Below, piece after piece: positions 8,960-19,431 of a stretch of 64,000 nt of DNA. Location of the stretch: contig CAKZQQ010000005.1 in the NCBI GenBank assembly GCA_937141405.1, forward strand, positions 682,001 through 746,000. The letters are read 5' to 3'. The notes beneath the pieces were generated by a model. The model searched no databases. It saw nothing but the letters and a program-made list of their open reading frames with translations, and was not told the DNA's origin. The position numbers were made by a program, and so were the translations under genes. Source of the DNA: an uncultured Campylobacterota bacterium. Lineage in GTDB: Bacteria > Campylobacterota > Campylobacteria > Campylobacterales > Sulfurovaceae. Position 1 is the stretch's first letter. Each line of letters begins with the position of its first letter.

Positions 8960-10737
8960 GATCACTTCCCAACAAACCGGGTATCTATCAATATTTTGAT
9001 AAAAACGGCAGACTGCTCTATGTCGGCAAAGCAAAGAGTCTCAAAAATAGAGTAAAGAGTTACTGGAGATTTACTCCTAAACTTACTCCCAACCCTACCC
9101 TCTCTCAAAGATTACAGAAGATGCTTTTAGAGGTGACTTCGCTCGAGTATATCTTGGTTGATAGCGAAGATGATGCGCTGATTTTAGAAAATTCGCTTAT
9201 AAAACAGCTCAAACCAAAATACAATATACTACTTCGAGATGATAAAACATACCCCTATATCTCTATAAATCATTCAGAAGATTTCCCTAGATTTGAGATT
9301 ACTCGAAAAATCATCAAAGGCAAAGATATTAGATATTACGGTCCCTTCCCAGGCGGAGCAAGGGTGCTACTTGATAGCCTTTATGAGCTCTATCCGCTTG
9401 TTCAAAAGAAAAGCTGCATCCAAGGGAAAAAAGCATGTCTCTTTTATCAGATAAATAGGTGCTTAGCACCATGTGAAGGCAAGATAGACAAGAAAGATTA
9501 TAAAAAAATAGTCGATACAGCAACGAAAGCGATAGAGAAACGAAGCACGCTTATAAAGATGTTAGATAAAAGAATGAAAACTTTAGCCGAACAAGAGAGG
9601 TATGAAGAGGCTGCTAAAACGAGAGATGCGGCTAAAACAATCAAAGAGCTTACCGTAAACTCTACACTTGATCTTGCCGCATTAGAAGACTATGATGTGA
9701 TTGCGATTGATTATGATCAATCACGGGGCATCATCATCAAACTCTTTATTCGTGAGGGGAAACTTATCGCAAGTGACCATAGCTATTTTAGGCATAGCGG
9801 AGAGGTAGATAAAAATGAGGTCTATTCACAAGTGCTCCTCTCTTCTTATAAAGCAACAACACCCGTGATACCGAAAAATATCCTCGTCGGTGATGATTTT
9901 GAAAATATTGACGAGATAACAACGCTTATCTCTAAAATAGCGGACAAAAAAATAGCGATTAAACATCCAAAAATAGGGAGCAAAACTAAGATTATCAATG
10001 TAGCCAAAATAAATGCAAAAGAGCTTTTAGAGAACAAGAAAAACAGTAATTATGAGAAAATTTTAGAGCAGCTTCAAGTGCTCTGCTCTTTGCTAGAGAC
10101 ACCTTACACTATAGAGGTCTTTGATACATCACACCATCAAGGAGAGAGCTCTGTTGGAGGCATGATCGTATGGAGTGAGGGAGTATGGCAAAAGGAGCAC
10201 TATCGAAGATATAAACTGGAATCAAAAGATGAATACTCCCAAATGAGAGAGATGCTCCTAAGACGTATCACAAATTTTGGCGAGATACCACCTCCAAACC
10301 TCTGGCTTATTGATGGAGGTATTGCGCAGATAAACCTTGCAAAAAAACTACTCAAAGAGGCAAAAGTAGATATAGATGTTATCTCAATTGCCAAGGAAAA
10401 GCTCGACGCAAAAGCACATCGTGCTAAAGGTGCAGCAAAAGATAAGATCTACACAAGTGATGATAAATTTGACTTGCTTCCAAGTGATAAAAGATTACAG
10501 CTTCTACAACTTCTACGAGATGAAGCGCACAGACTTGCGATTACATACCATCGAAATACAAAAAAAAGAGCTATGACTCAAAGTAATCTTTTGGAGAAAA
10601 AAGGGGTAGGAAAAGCAACACTTAAAAAACTACTTTTACACTTTGGCTCTTTTGATGCTCTCCACAACGCATCCTTTGAAGAGCTAAAAGCAATCACTAA
10701 TGAGAAGATAGCAAGCATGATACTTGCAACAAAATAA
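8944..10737 (+). CDS. uvrC: Excinuclease ABC subunit C
   Basis: 597 aa. UvrC makes the dual incisions of nucleotide excision repair together with UvrA and UvrB. The GIY-YIG nuclease is at the N-terminus (GIY 13-15, YVG 26-28). A Cys-rich patch with CLFYQINRCLAPC follows, then the UVR helix pair that binds UvrB (around 195-230). The RNase H-like 5' nuclease has Asp394 in VFDTSHHQG, and the protein ends with helix-hairpin-helix repeats. Length and order are canonical. It overlaps the DUF721-like gene upstream and is followed by a 145-nt AT-rich gap. Confidence 0.97.
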   Translation: MQSIIRSLPNKPGIYQYFDKNGRLLYVGKAKSLKNRVKSYWRFTPKLTPNPTLSQRLQKMLLEVTSLEYILVDSEDDALILENSLIKQLKPKYNILLRDDKTYPYISINHSEDFPRFEITRKIIKGKDIRYYGPFPGGARVLLDSLYELYPLVQKKSCIQGKKACLFYQINRCLAPCEGKIDKKDYKKIVDTATKAIEKRSTLIKMLDKRMKTLAEQERYEEAAKTRDAAKTIKELTVNSTLDLAALEDYDVIAIDYDQSRGIIIKLFIREGKLIASDHSYFRHSGEVDKNEVYSQVLLSSYKATTPVIPKNILVGDDFENIDEITTLISKIADKKIAIKHPKIGSKTKIINVAKINAKELLENKKNSNYEKILEQLQVLCSLLETPYTIEVFDTSHHQGESSVGGMIVWSEGVWQKEHYRRYKLESKDEYSQMREMLLRRITNFGEIPPPNLWLIDGGIAQINLAKKLLKEAKVDIDVISIAKEKLDAKAHRAKGAAKDKIYTSDDKFDLLPSDKRLQLLQLLRDEAHRLAITYHRNTKKRAMTQSNLLEKKGVGKATLKKLLLHFGSFDALHNASFEELKAITNEKIASMILATK

Positions 10738-10882
10738 TGTAGTATTAATTTACAGTTAAATAAATTTTTTAAATAAAATAACTCAAATTCATAATAGTTT
10801 TATAAAAATTTGTGTAATCTTATATTTAAGGATATAATATCAAAAAATTATATTACATAAATGTTGGGGAGGGAATGCGTAA

Positions 10883-11287
10883 ATGTCAATTACACCTATA
10901 GACGAAGAGTATACTTTTGATTCGGGTCTTATTGTAAGCTCAACCGATTTAAAGGGTATAATTACGTATGCTAATCGTAAATTTTGTGAAATTGCCGGAT
11001 ATACAAGAGATGAGCTTATCGGAAAAAATCACAATATAGTAAGACATCCCGATATGCCAAAGGCTGCCTTTCGTGACCTTTGGGATCATATGCACTCAGG
11101 CAAAGAGTGGACGGGCATCATAAAGAATCTTCGAAAAGACGGAAAATATTATTGGGTATATTCACATGTTTCACCCATCTTAGAGGATGGAAAGATAGTC
11201 GGTTATAGCGCAGCAAGAAGGCCGGCTTTCGAAACAGAAGTCGCAGAGATTATACCAAAATACAAAACTATGATAGAACAAGAATAA
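10883..11287 (+). CDS. Stand-alone PAS sensor protein (Aer-type PAS)
   Basis: 134 aa, one PAS domain and nothing else. GIITYANRKFCEIAGYTRDELIGKNHNIVRHPDMP and the WTGIIKNLRKDGKYYWVYSHVSPI region match the flavin-binding PAS of Aer and of Campylobacter CetB-type energy-taxis proteins, so redox sensing through FAD is plausible. There is no membrane segment and no output domain, so it must act through a partner. It heads a four-gene unit with spacings of 24, 10 and 2 nt, and GGGGAGGG (10866-10873) precedes its ATG. A TATAAT is at 10833-10838. Confidence 0.85.
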   Translation: MSITPIDEEYTFDSGLIVSSTDLKGIITYANRKFCEIAGYTRDELIGKNHNIVRHPDMPKAAFRDLWDHMHSGKEWTGIIKNLRKDGKYYWVYSHVSPILEDGKIVGYSAARRPAFETEVAEIIPKYKTMIEQE

Positions 11288-11311
11288 TCATAAAAAAAGG
11301 AGCCAACAAAT

Positions 11312-12544
11312 ATGTATTATCTATTAAACTCAAACGAAGAAATCGTAGCAGCTAGCAATGACTTTTTATCATATCTAAATGTTAGATCTCTTATTGAACT
11401 TTATAAAAAAATTGACAAAGAAAAAATTGAATTAAAAATAAACGGAAATGAACTTATTATCAAAAACGATAAAAAACGAATCACTAAACCGATTAAAAAG
11501 AGTGATATCGTAACTTCATCAGGTTTACTGCATCTTGTCAGTATGGACGAAAGTGCTTCAAGCGGTGCACCAATCAACAATGATGATATCGTGTATGGAA
11601 AAGATAGCTCCAATGAAGAAATTTTAGAGCTAGAAGATATCTATCAAGAGCCTGCAAAAGAGCCGGAACGCGAACTTACGATAGAAGAGCTCATGGGTGA
11701 TTTTGAAAATGGCGATGCGAATGCAGAAAAACCACAAATGGACGATGTACTCTACAACTTAACAGATGAAGCGCCAAAAGAGCTTCCAAAATATATTGTT
11801 GATATTGATCAAAATAGTTCTTTACTCGGAGTTAGCAAGGATGACTATAAAGAGTTTATAGCAGAGTATAAAGAAGCTCTTAAAGGTCTCATTGACGATT
11901 TTCTTAGCAGTGATGACATCAAAAGAAATCAAGCAGTTAAGACTGCGAAACAACTGACACAAAATCTTCATCTACCGGATGAACTTATTGAGGCATGTGC
12001 TACTATAGCCAGAAGTAGCGATGTTAAAGGAGGGGTTGAAGAGTTTTATGCTCTTGTTGAAAACCTCGAATTGGTAGAAAGCGGAGGAATGGCTGCCGCT
12101 AAAGATACACCAATTCATGTCATAGAAGAAAACAATGACGAAAAGATAGAACTTGAAGATAGTAAAGTTGAATTAATTGACGGAGCAAGCATTGATCTTT
12201 CAGATGTTACTGCTTTAAGATTTGACTTTAGTGTTGATGAAGCAGCACAAGAGCTCAATCTTCCAAATGAACTTGTAAAGGAGTTCATAAAAGACTTTAT
12301 AGACCAAATGCATACTGAAACTAATAACCTAATAAAAGCGTACGAGATAAGTGATCTTGCAAGAATTCAAAAAATTGCCCATATGTTAAAGGGAACATCA
12401 AGCAATTTGAGAATAACACCTCTTGCTGAATCACTTGCTACACTTCAAGCAAATGATAAACTAGAAAATGTTGAACCTTTGGTAAGAAAATATTGGGCTC
12501 AATTTTTATCTTTTAAACGCCAAATGGCCGACACACTACAATAA
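11312..12544 (+). CDS. Histidine phosphotransfer (Hpt) protein with second degenerate Hpt-like module
   Basis: 410 aa, soluble. The C-terminal Hpt domain (about 305-410) has the phospho-accepting His357 in KIAHMLKGTSSNLRI. Residues about 172-255 look like a second four-helix module: KEFIAEYKEALKGLI aligns with KEFIKDFIDQMHTET, but the position of His357 is not His (AKQLTQNL). The N-terminal 80 residues may be a small sensor-like fold; residues 100-150 are acidic and low-complexity. It sits between the PAS protein and the hybrid kinase, which fits a phosphorelay intermediate. Confidence 0.8.
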   Translation: MYYLLNSNEEIVAASNDFLSYLNVRSLIELYKKIDKEKIELKINGNELIIKNDKKRITKPIKKSDIVTSSGLLHLVSMDESASSGAPINNDDIVYGKDSSNEEILELEDIYQEPAKEPERELTIEELMGDFENGDANAEKPQMDDVLYNLTDEAPKELPKYIVDIDQNSSLLGVSKDDYKEFIAEYKEALKGLIDDFLSSDDIKRNQAVKTAKQLTQNLHLPDELIEACATIARSSDVKGGVEEFYALVENLELVESGGMAAAKDTPIHVIEENNDEKIELEDSKVELIDGASIDLSDVTALRFDFSVDEAAQELNLPNELVKEFIKDFIDQMHTETNNLIKAYEISDLARIQKIAHMLKGTSSNLRITPLAESLATLQANDKLENVEPLVRKYWAQFLSFKRQMADTLQ

Positions 12545-12554
12545 GGAGTAACAC

Positions 12555-15500
12555 ATGAGTATAAATAATAGATTAAGACTTATAGGACTAGTACCTATAC
12601 TTTTACTCCTTGCAATATCTACATATCTTCTTTTAAATTCATACAGAGATTATGAAAGAGCAAGGATTACAAAAAGTACTTTAGAAAATAATAAACTTAT
12701 CAGCGAAACGATAGATAAGCTATCGCAAGAGAGAGATGCAAATATTCTTTTTAGGACTATGCCTCAAGATAGCTCAAAAAAGATGCTTAAAGAGCAAGAA
12801 AATGAGACAAATGCTGCCATTGTAAAACTCAAAAAAGATATCAAAAAGATGGAACAACCTCTGCTTCCTATCGCTTTAAATCTTCTAGGCGGAATAGATG
12901 ATTTGCAATCTACTACTTATATGAAAGCAATCAATAGTCTTGCTAACTTAGACAAAGTAAGGGCTGATGCGAATGTAGAAAATCAAAGTTTTACGAAAGT
13001 ATTTTTTGACGGCTACACTTCTCAACTTATATTACCACTGCTAAATACACTCTTAGATACATCCAAACCACTCAACCTGGATGAAGAGAGCGCAGCAGCA
13101 TCTTCAGTACTCCTAGATGTTTATGTTGCAAAACATAATACTGCTATTGAGCGAGGGTATATCAGCTATTTTCTTAACACAAAAAGCCCTATGTCATCAG
13201 CAGAGATTCGGTCTTGGAATGCATTTAATGTACATGCCAATGCTTTAGGTGCCGGGAAAATCGGAAATGGCGCACTCAAAGACAAGATTGATGCAATTCT
13301 TCTTGATAAAAAAGGAGAAGCAACATTCCAAAACATAATGCTTATGGAAAATGCAATCAATAGTGGTTATAGAAACGGTAGTTACTCAGTCGATGGACAA
13401 AGTTGGTTTAAGGCACAATCAGAAAAGATAGCTCTTCTCTCAAAAATTCAGCTAGAACTTTCCAATAAAATATGGAATAATGCTACTGCTTTAGAGACAA
13501 AAAGTTTCAACTCAATGCTTATCGCTGCCGGCTTACTTCTATTGGGGCTTATTTTGGCCATTATAGGGTATCTAACAACAAGAAAAGTATCGAAAAATAC
13601 TTCAGAACTTGAGAAAATTATCAGCAAAGGTCTTGATGAGATCGGAGAAGATGGGGAATTTAAAGATAAAAATTTCAGCCTTCACACATTTGAAGGGATT
13701 AGGGACTCCTACTCATTTATAGAAAAACTTGTTGAGACTGCAAAAAGCGATAAACAAGCTGCACTTCAAGCCAATGAAGCAAAATCGCTCTTTTTGGCAA
13801 ATATGTCGCATGAAATCAGAACACCGCTTAACGGAATTGTAGGTTTTACGGAGCTTCTTAAAAATACTGATCTTAATCAGGAGCAAGAGGAGTATATCTC
13901 AATTATCGATAAGAGTTCGGAGAACTTGCTAGACATTATCAACAACATTCTTGACCTTTCAAAAATCGAAAGTAATAAGATAGAGATAGAAAATATCATA
14001 TTTGATACAGCTGAAGAGTTCGAGAGTACGGTTGAAACTTATGGAGCAAGTGCTGCTGATAAAAATATCGATCTTAACTTCTATATCGATCCGTCTATTA
14101 GCCCTAAACTCAAAGGTGACTCAACAAAAATCAAAGAGATTATCATCAACCTCCTAAGTAATGCGATCAAATTTACTCCAAGTGACGGTGAAATATCTTT
14201 GGAAATTACTAAAGATACAAGTGCTGCAAACATGAAAGATGGTTACAGTAATATCGTATTTAAAGTAAAAGATAACGGTATCGGGATGACTAAAGATCAA
14301 CAAAAAACTATCTTTGATGCATTCTCACAAGCCGATGTATCTGTTACTAGAAAATTTGGTGGTACAGGTCTTGGACTTACAATTTCAAGTCAATTTGCAC
14401 AAAAAATGGGTGGAAAATTGGATGTTGAGAGCTCGAAAGATAGAGGAAGTGCCTTTATACTCAGACTTCCGCTTGAAGAGGTTGATCTTGGGGCAAGTGA
14501 AACAAAAAGTAAATTTGAAAATCTTGTTATTGGAAAATATGAGAACAATAGAGCAAGCACGACACTTGATAAAAACCTTAAAGATTACTTTAAACACTTT
14601 GGAGTTGGACTCAAGCTCTTTGAAACTGCAAAAGATCTGAGAGAACTTTTTGATCAAGATGTATGCAAAAACTATTGGATTGATATAGACAAAGCTGATC
14701 CTCAAATCATTGAAGCATTACCGAAAATGGATCAATCAAAACTCACACTTTTAGCAAGTGTGCGAAGTAAAGATAAAATAGCAAAAATGGGATTAAATAC
14801 ACAAAATATTATCTATAAGCCTATTACTTTTACAAAAACTTTAGAAACTTTAGAGAGAAGCTTAAATAGTGAAACAACTACTACTAAAACTGTCGCTAAA
14901 AAGCCAATGCAAAAAACTAAATTTGGTGCAAAAGCTCTTATTGCGGAAGACAATGCTATTAACCAAAAATTGATTACAAAAATATTGACTGAGTTTGGTC
15001 TCGATGTTGAAGTTGCCAATAATGGTCTTGAGGCATTTGAAAAACGCAGAAATAAATCGTACGATATCATCTTTATGGATATCCAAATGCCGGTTATGGA
15101 TGGTGTTGAAGCTACTCATGAGATCCTAGACCTTGAAGAAGATGATGCTGTACCGCATATCCCTATAGTCGCACTTACTGCAAATGCACTTAAGGGCGAT
15201 AGAGAGAGATTCCTTAGCGAGGGGATGGATGAGTATATCACCAAACCTATTGAGACGACTGAGCTACTCTATATACTTAATAAATTTCTTTCTGATAAAG
15301 CAATAGAGGTCTCTCCGGAGGAGGATGCTCCTGCTCCACAAGTGAAAGAAAAACAAAAAGAGACACCAAAAGAAACGTCCAAGAAAACTGAAAAGAAAGA
15401 GGAAAAGAAAGCTGAAGCTCCAAGTGCTGCTCCGAAAGCTGAAGCAAAAGAAGCAAAAGCAAAAAATGTTCCTGCAGGTAAAAAAGGAGGGAAGATACTT

Positions 15501-15794
15501 ATATTTAAATCTTCCAAGCTAGAAAATAAAATCTATGGAAAAATTATTCAAAACATGAAGCTTGCATATGACACGTGTGAAGATATCAAATGTTTTAACG
15601 AAAAAATATCCTCAGGAGAGTTTGATATAGCCTTTATCGACTCTTATATCTTTAACGAAGGCTTGCAGGGTGCCGAAATAGACATCTTAATGGTTGGGGA
15701 TGAGGATATAATGCAAAAAAATAACACCATACAGATATCAAATGCTATCACAAAAGCTGAGATTGAAAAAATTATAAATACTCATAGGAGATAA
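12555..15794 (+). CDS. Hybrid sensor histidine kinase with periplasmic NIT-like domain and three receiver modules
   Basis: 1079 aa. TM segments at about 8-26 and 321-340 enclose a helical periplasmic domain whose [12 protein letters not shown] segment recalls nitrate/nitrite-sensing (NIT) domains. The HisKA domain has His419 in [12 protein letters not shown]; the ATPase has [15 protein letters not shown] and GTGLGL. A canonical receiver follows, with Asp842 in [11 protein letters not shown]. Between ATPase and receiver, and again at the C-terminus after a Lys/Glu/Ala-rich linker (about 920-975), lie receiver-like folds lacking the acidic pocket, so I read them as pseudo-receivers. It is two bases upstream of the response regulator gene and ten downstream of the Hpt gene. 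Confidence 0.9.
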   Translation: MSINNRLRLIGLVPILLLLAISTYLLLNSYRDYERARITKSTLENNKLISETIDKLSQERDANILFRTMPQDSSKKMLKEQENETNAAIVKLKKDIKKMEQPLLPIALNLLGGIDDLQSTTYMKAINSLANLDKVRADANVENQSFTKVFFDGYTSQLILPLLNTLLDTSKPLNLDEESAAASSVLLDVYVAKHNTAIERGYISYFLNTKSPMSSAEIRSWNAFNVHANALGAGKIGNGALKDKIDAILLDKKGEATFQNIMLMENAINSGYRNGSYSVDGQSWFKAQSEKIALLSKIQLELSNKIWNNATALETKSFNSMLIAAGLLLLGLILAIIGYLTTRKVSKNTSELEKIISKGLDEIGEDGEFKDKNFSLHTFEGIRDSYSFIEKLVETAKSDKQAALQANEAKSLFLANMSHEIRTPLNGIVGFTELLKNTDLNQEQEEYISIIDKSSENLLDIINNILDLSKIESNKIEIENIIFDTAEEFESTVETYGASAADKNIDLNFYIDPSISPKLKGDSTKIKEIIINLLSNAIKFTPSDGEISLEITKDTSAANMKDGYSNIVFKVKDNGIGMTKDQQKTIFDAFSQADVSVTRKFGGTGLGLTISSQFAQKMGGKLDVESSKDRGSAFILRLPLEEVDLGASETKSKFENLVIGKYENNRASTTLDKNLKDYFKHFGVGLKLFETAKDLRELFDQDVCKNYWIDIDKADPQIIEALPKMDQSKLTLLASVRSKDKIAKMGLNTQNIIYKPITFTKTLETLERSLNSETTTTKTVAKKPMQKTKFGAKALIAEDNAINQKLITKILTEFGLDVEVANNGLEAFEKRRNKSYDIIFMDIQMPVMDGVEATHEILDLEEDDAVPHIPIVALTANALKGDRERFLSEGMDEYITKPIETTELLYILNKFLSDKAIEVSPEEDAPAPQVKEKQKETPKETSKKTEKKEEKKAEAPSAAPKAEAKEAKAKNVPAGKKGGKILIFKSSKLENKIYGKIIQNMKLAYDTCEDIKCFNEKISSGEFDIAFIDSYIFNEGLQGAEIDILMVGDEDIMQKNNTIQISNAITKAEIEKIINTHRR

Positions 15795-15796
15795 AA

Positions 15797-16168
15797 ATGG
15801 CCCTCAATGTTTTAGTTGTTGATGATGATTTCATCAACAGAAAACTACTAGAAAACATACTTAAAAAACATGATGAAGTTATAGAAATTCTAGAAGCAGA
15901 AAACGGGGAAGATGCTCTAGAAAAAATCGCATCTAACCCGCAAATTAATATGGTTTTACTTGATATTATCATGCCGATAGTTGATGGAATGGAATTTCTT
16001 AAAAAATTTAGAGCAGATATGAAATACACCCATATCCCGGTTATTATACTTTCGACGGATGACACCAGAAAAACAGAGGCTCTTAATCACGGAGCAAATG
16101 ACTTTTTGAGAAAACCCATCAAAGAGGAAGACCTCAAGGTCAAGATACAAATGTGGACTGCCGATTAA
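15797..16168 (+). CDS. Single-domain response regulator (CheY-like)
   Basis: 123 aa, a receiver without output domain. The acidic pocket (DDD at 9-11), phospho-acceptor Asp56 (LLDIIMPIVDG), Thr87 and Lys106 (RKPIKEED) are all present, so it should be phosphorylatable. It is the last gene of the PAS-Hpt-kinase unit and probably the terminal acceptor of the relay, acting by protein-protein contact. It converges on lon with a hairpin in the 14-nt gap. Confidence 0.92.
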   Translation: MALNVLVVDDDFINRKLLENILKKHDEVIEILEAENGEDALEKIASNPQINMVLLDIIMPIVDGMEFLKKFRADMKYTHIPVIILSTDDTRKTEALNHGANDFLRKPIKEEDLKVKIQMWTAD

Positions 16169-16190
16169 GTAGAGTCTCAACTCTACTTAA
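16165..16190. terminator. Bidirectional hairpin between response regulator and lon
   Basis: TTAAGTAGAGT (16165-16175) pairs perfectly with ACTCTACTTAA (16180-16190) around CTCA. It includes the stop codons of both convergent genes. No T-tract follows on either strand, so it may be a transcript-end stabiliser rather than a strict intrinsic terminator. Confidence 0.5.
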
Positions 16191-18564
16191 TGAATGCAAA
16201 CTTTAAAACCTCTTCAACATTTTCTACAGGAATTATCTTCATATTTTCTTTTACCTCATCAGGTATCTCTTCTAAGTCTCTTTCGTAGTTTTTCTTAGGA
16301 ATTAGTGCTCTTGTAACACCTGCTTTATAAGCAGCTATCAGTTTCTCTTTGAGCCCACCTATCGGCAAGACTTTACCCGTAAGCGTAACCTCTCCGGTCA
16401 TTGCTATTTTATTATCAACTTTTTTCTCACTCAATAGAGATGATATGGCTGTAACCATTGTTATACCTGCACTTGGGCCATCTTTTGGTGTCGCTCCCTC
16501 GGGTACATGAAGATGCAAATCATATCTTTTATATATCTGTTCGCTTGCAGACTCTTCACTTTTAACATCAAGTTTTCCCTCATCTATTAATATCTTCACG
16601 ACACTATAGGCAATCCTTGCAGATTCTTTCATAACATCACCAAGACTTCCTGTGAGCTGTAAGTTTCCTTTGCCGTTTATCTTTATCGCCTCTACTTTTA
16701 AAACATCTCCACCAACCGATGTCCAAGCAAGTCCATTAACAACTCCTATTTGAGGCTCTTTATCAACTGCAGATATCTCAAATATTTTTTTATCGGCAAA
16801 CTCTTTTATATTTTTTGTAGTAATCGAGATATGATCTCCTAAATCATTCTCCAAAAGCTTCCTTGCCGCCTTTCTCATAATACCGGCTATCTTTCTTCTA
16901 AGATTTCTAACACCTGCTTCACGTGTAAACTCCTCAATAAGGAGCTTGAGCGCACCAGGAGACACAACAACCTCTTTTGCCTTAAGAGCATGTTTTTTAA
17001 GCTCTTGCGGGATAAGGTATCTCTTTGCAATCTCAAACTTCTCTTTTGGGGTATAACTATTGAGGTAGATAAACTCCATTCTATCTCTAAGAGGCGCAGG
17101 TATTTTGCTAATATCATTTGCTGTTGCTATAAATATGGCCTTACTCAAATCTATACTAAAGTTAAGATAATAGTCTCTATAGTTCATATTTTGCTCAGGA
17201 TCCAATATCTCAAGGAGTGCAGCCGTTGGATCGCCTCTAAAACTTCTTCCAACTTTATCTATCTCATCAAGCACGACGACAGGGTTCATTTTTTTAGCCT
17301 CAATCAACCCTTGAACTATCCTACCTGGCATAGCACCGACATAAGTTCTTCTGTGACCTCTAAGCTCATTGACATCCTCTAGACCCCCTAGAGCAATCCT
17401 AACTAAAGGTCTTTTGAGTGCCGTAGCGATAGAGTTCGCAAGCGAGGTCTTACCAACACCGGGAGGTCCTGCAAAACAGAGTATGGCACCTCCGGTATCT
17501 TTTGCCTTGTAGCCTCTTTTTTGTGCCAATTCACGTACTGAGAAATATTCGACTATCCTATCTTTTGGCTCTCGAAGTGAGTAGTGGTCCTCGTCAAGCT
17601 CTTTTGAAACATTACTTATCTTGAGCTTTTTTTTGCTCATCTTTCCAAATGGAACTTCCAATACCCACTCTATATAGCTTTGCAACACATTAGCGTCTGA
17701 ACTATCAGGATGCATCCTACTTAAACGATCTAGCTGTTTGGTGATCTCTTTATAACCATCCTCACTTAGATGTGGCTTGATCGCCTCTACCTTCTCCCTA
17801 AACTCTGCAATCTCCTCGTCTCTTTGCGTGTCAACACCTAGCTCTTTTTGTATCTGCTTGAGTTGCTCTTTAAGAAAATACTCTTTGTTTGTCTGCTCAA
17901 TCTTTGAGTGAACTTTATGTCGTATCTCTTTTTGTACTTTAGCTGATTCTATCTGTTCATTGAGTATGTCTATAAGGCCGATAATTCTCTTTTCTATATC
18001 TCTTTCGATAAAAAGCTTATACGCTTCATCTTTCTCTAATTTTAAAAGCGAAGAGACAAGGTCACAGATTCTATAAGGCTCACTGTTCTCCTCTATCGTT
18101 TTGACTAAATCCTGAGGAAAATTATTGTTTACCGTAGAGAGATGCTTTACTTTATCTCTCAATATCTCCATGAGTGTATCAACGCTAACCTGATTGAACT
18201 CTTTTGGCTCCATGATAGTAATTTCACCCTTATTAAAATCACCATCTTCAAATTTGACTATCTCACCTCTGGCTAATCCTTGAAAGAGTATCTTAACTCT
18301 CCCGTCAGGAATATGCACTTTACGCATCACGGAACCAATGACACCAACCTCATAAAAATCACCCTTTTCTCTACTCTGTTCTTTGCCCGGTTTTGTACAC
18401 GAAACAAAGAGTAAAGAGTTATTCTCCATTGCATACGTTGCCGCATCAATATCAAGCTGAGAACTTAAAAATATAGGGCTTATCATAAATGGATATAGAA
18501 AAAGCTCATCCTCTACAACAATAGGTAATGTTGTAGGAAAAGCATCATAATTGCTTAGTTGCAT
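16183..18564 (-). CDS. lon: ATP-dependent protease Lon
   Basis: 793 aa. Lon is a cytosolic hexameric AAA+ serine protease that degrades misfolded and regulatory proteins. The N-terminal LON substrate domain (1-200) is followed by a coiled-coil region, the Walker A GPPGVGKTS (about 365), Walker B VVLDEIDK, and the C-terminal protease with the catalytic serine in KDGPSAGIT (about 695) and the downstream Lys. Length is close to the family norm. It is monocistronic or leads from bamD with a 69-nt gap. Confidence 0.97.
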   Translation of the reverse strand: MQLSNYDAFPTTLPIVVEDELFLYPFMISPIFLSSQLDIDAATYAMENNSLLFVSCTKPGKEQSREKGDFYEVGVIGSVMRKVHIPDGRVKILFQGLARGEIVKFEDGDFNKGEITIMEPKEFNQVSVDTLMEILRDKVKHLSTVNNNFPQDLVKTIEENSEPYRICDLVSSLLKLEKDEAYKLFIERDIEKRIIGLIDILNEQIESAKVQKEIRHKVHSKIEQTNKEYFLKEQLKQIQKELGVDTQRDEEIAEFREKVEAIKPHLSEDGYKEITKQLDRLSRMHPDSSDANVLQSYIEWVLEVPFGKMSKKKLKISNVSKELDEDHYSLREPKDRIVEYFSVRELAQKRGYKAKDTGGAILCFAGPPGVGKTSLANSIATALKRPLVRIALGGLEDVNELRGHRRTYVGAMPGRIVQGLIEAKKMNPVVVLDEIDKVGRSFRGDPTAALLEILDPEQNMNYRDYYLNFSIDLSKAIFIATANDISKIPAPLRDRMEFIYLNSYTPKEKFEIAKRYLIPQELKKHALKAKEVVVSPGALKLLIEEFTREAGVRNLRRKIAGIMRKAARKLLENDLGDHISITTKNIKEFADKKIFEISAVDKEPQIGVVNGLAWTSVGGDVLKVEAIKINGKGNLQLTGSLGDVMKESARIAYSVVKILIDEGKLDVKSEESASEQIYKRYDLHLHVPEGATPKDGPSAGITMVTAISSLLSEKKVDNKIAMTGEVTLTGKVLPIGGLKEKLIAAYKAGVTRALIPKKNYERDLEEIPDEVKENMKIIPVENVEEVLKFAFIK

Positions 18565-18633
18565 AACAACGTCTCCTTTAAAAATATTTTTTACTTTAGC
18601 AGATAATTATAAAAACGCTGTAAAAAAAATATA

Positions 18634-19296
18634 CTAATTAAATATACCGCCGATAATACCTGTCTCCGGCGCTTCTATATCGCTCAACTGAAGTGGCGAA
18701 TATTTATTCTTTTCTCTATATATCTTTGCTGCTTCCGGTTTATCCGTACGATCATAGAGCGCAGCGATATTTTCATGGAGCATATACTGACTCATATGGA
18801 GTCTCACCAAAATGGTCTCAACAAGTGGCGCATAGTCAGAATCCGGATATCTACTAAGATATGTTTGAGAATTCTTAATAGTATCAAGGATAAGCTTCTG
18901 ATCTTTATAAAACTCTTTTATACTCAAAAATGATGCTTTAAGCTTCATATATTCTACATACTCAATGCTTGAAGCATCTCCAAACTGCTTAAGATACTCA
19001 TCAAAAAAATACTCTGCCAAAAGATACTCTTCGTCACTCATATGCGCTTGTGCCAACATCAAGTTTGCGATAGGAAGATAGCTCGATCTTGAATGCTCAC
19101 TTCTAAGCGAAACAAAATAACTATCTGCTTTATCAAGATCATTTTTAGCGATACTATCAGCAATCAGTTGATACCAAAAATCGGCACTTTTGTTATATTC
19201 ACTCGATTCGGACTTTGAAGAGCACCCGGATATAGAAAATAGTAAAAATGTTGAAATTGAAACTATAAACATACCCCGTATTATTCTTTTTACCAT
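18634..19296 (-). CDS. bamD: Outer membrane assembly lipoprotein BamD (ComL/YfiO)
   Basis: 220 aa from the chosen start. The signal peptide ends in the lipobox SISGC (Cys25), and TPR-like helical repeats follow, with ADFWYQLIADSIAKNDLDKADSYF as the first. BamD is the essential lipoprotein of the BAM complex that inserts beta-barrels in the outer membrane. A longer frame opens at 19356, but the ATG at 19296 has AGGAG six bases upstream and gives a proper signal peptide. A TATAAT -10 lies on the minus strand at 19345-19340. It diverges from proC. Confidence 0.88.
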   Translation of the reverse strand: MVKRIIRGMFIVSISTFLLFSISGCSSKSESSEYNKSADFWYQLIADSIAKNDLDKADSYFVSLRSEHSRSSYLPIANLMLAQAHMSDEEYLLAEYFFDEYLKQFGDASSIEYVEYMKLKASFLSIKEFYKDQKLILDTIKNSQTYLSRYPDSDYAPLVETILVRLHMSQYMLHENIAALYDRTDKPEAAKIYREKNKYSPLQLSDIEAPETGIIGGIFN

Positions 19297-19339
19297 ATTA
19301 AGCTCCTCAAGCAAAAGTTCTATTGTGTGTCTTGTAAAT

Positions 19340-19345
19340 ATTATA
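19340..19345 (-). promoter_or_regulatory. -10 element for bamD
   Basis: TATAAT on the minus strand, about 44 nt upstream of the bamD ATG, in the divergent bamD-proC intergenic region. No clear -35 box, as is usual for Campylobacterota sigma-70 promoters. Confidence 0.45.
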
Positions 19346-19388
19346 GCCTTTATCATACCTCAAAATATGTAAAAAGTTTATTAGATTG

Positions 19389-19397
19389 TGCTACAAT
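19389..19397 (+). promoter_or_regulatory. Extended -10 promoter for proC
   Basis: TGCTACAAT, an extended -10, lies 35 nt upstream of the proC ATG. The same TGC-TANAAT form occurs before glnA and der in this window. Confidence 0.45.
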
Positions 19398-19431
19398 CAT
19401 AGTAACAAACCAAGATTTAAGAAGGATTGAT

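Noticed and set aside
14385-15517. Several antisense frames over the hybrid kinase (for example 14813-15119)
   Set aside because: They are shadows of a well-supported kinase; Ser/Phe/Leu-rich with no RBS.
19327-19431. 35-residue N-terminal extension of ProC
   Set aside because: The extension overlaps the bamD promoter region and has no ProC similarity; a good RBS precedes 19432.
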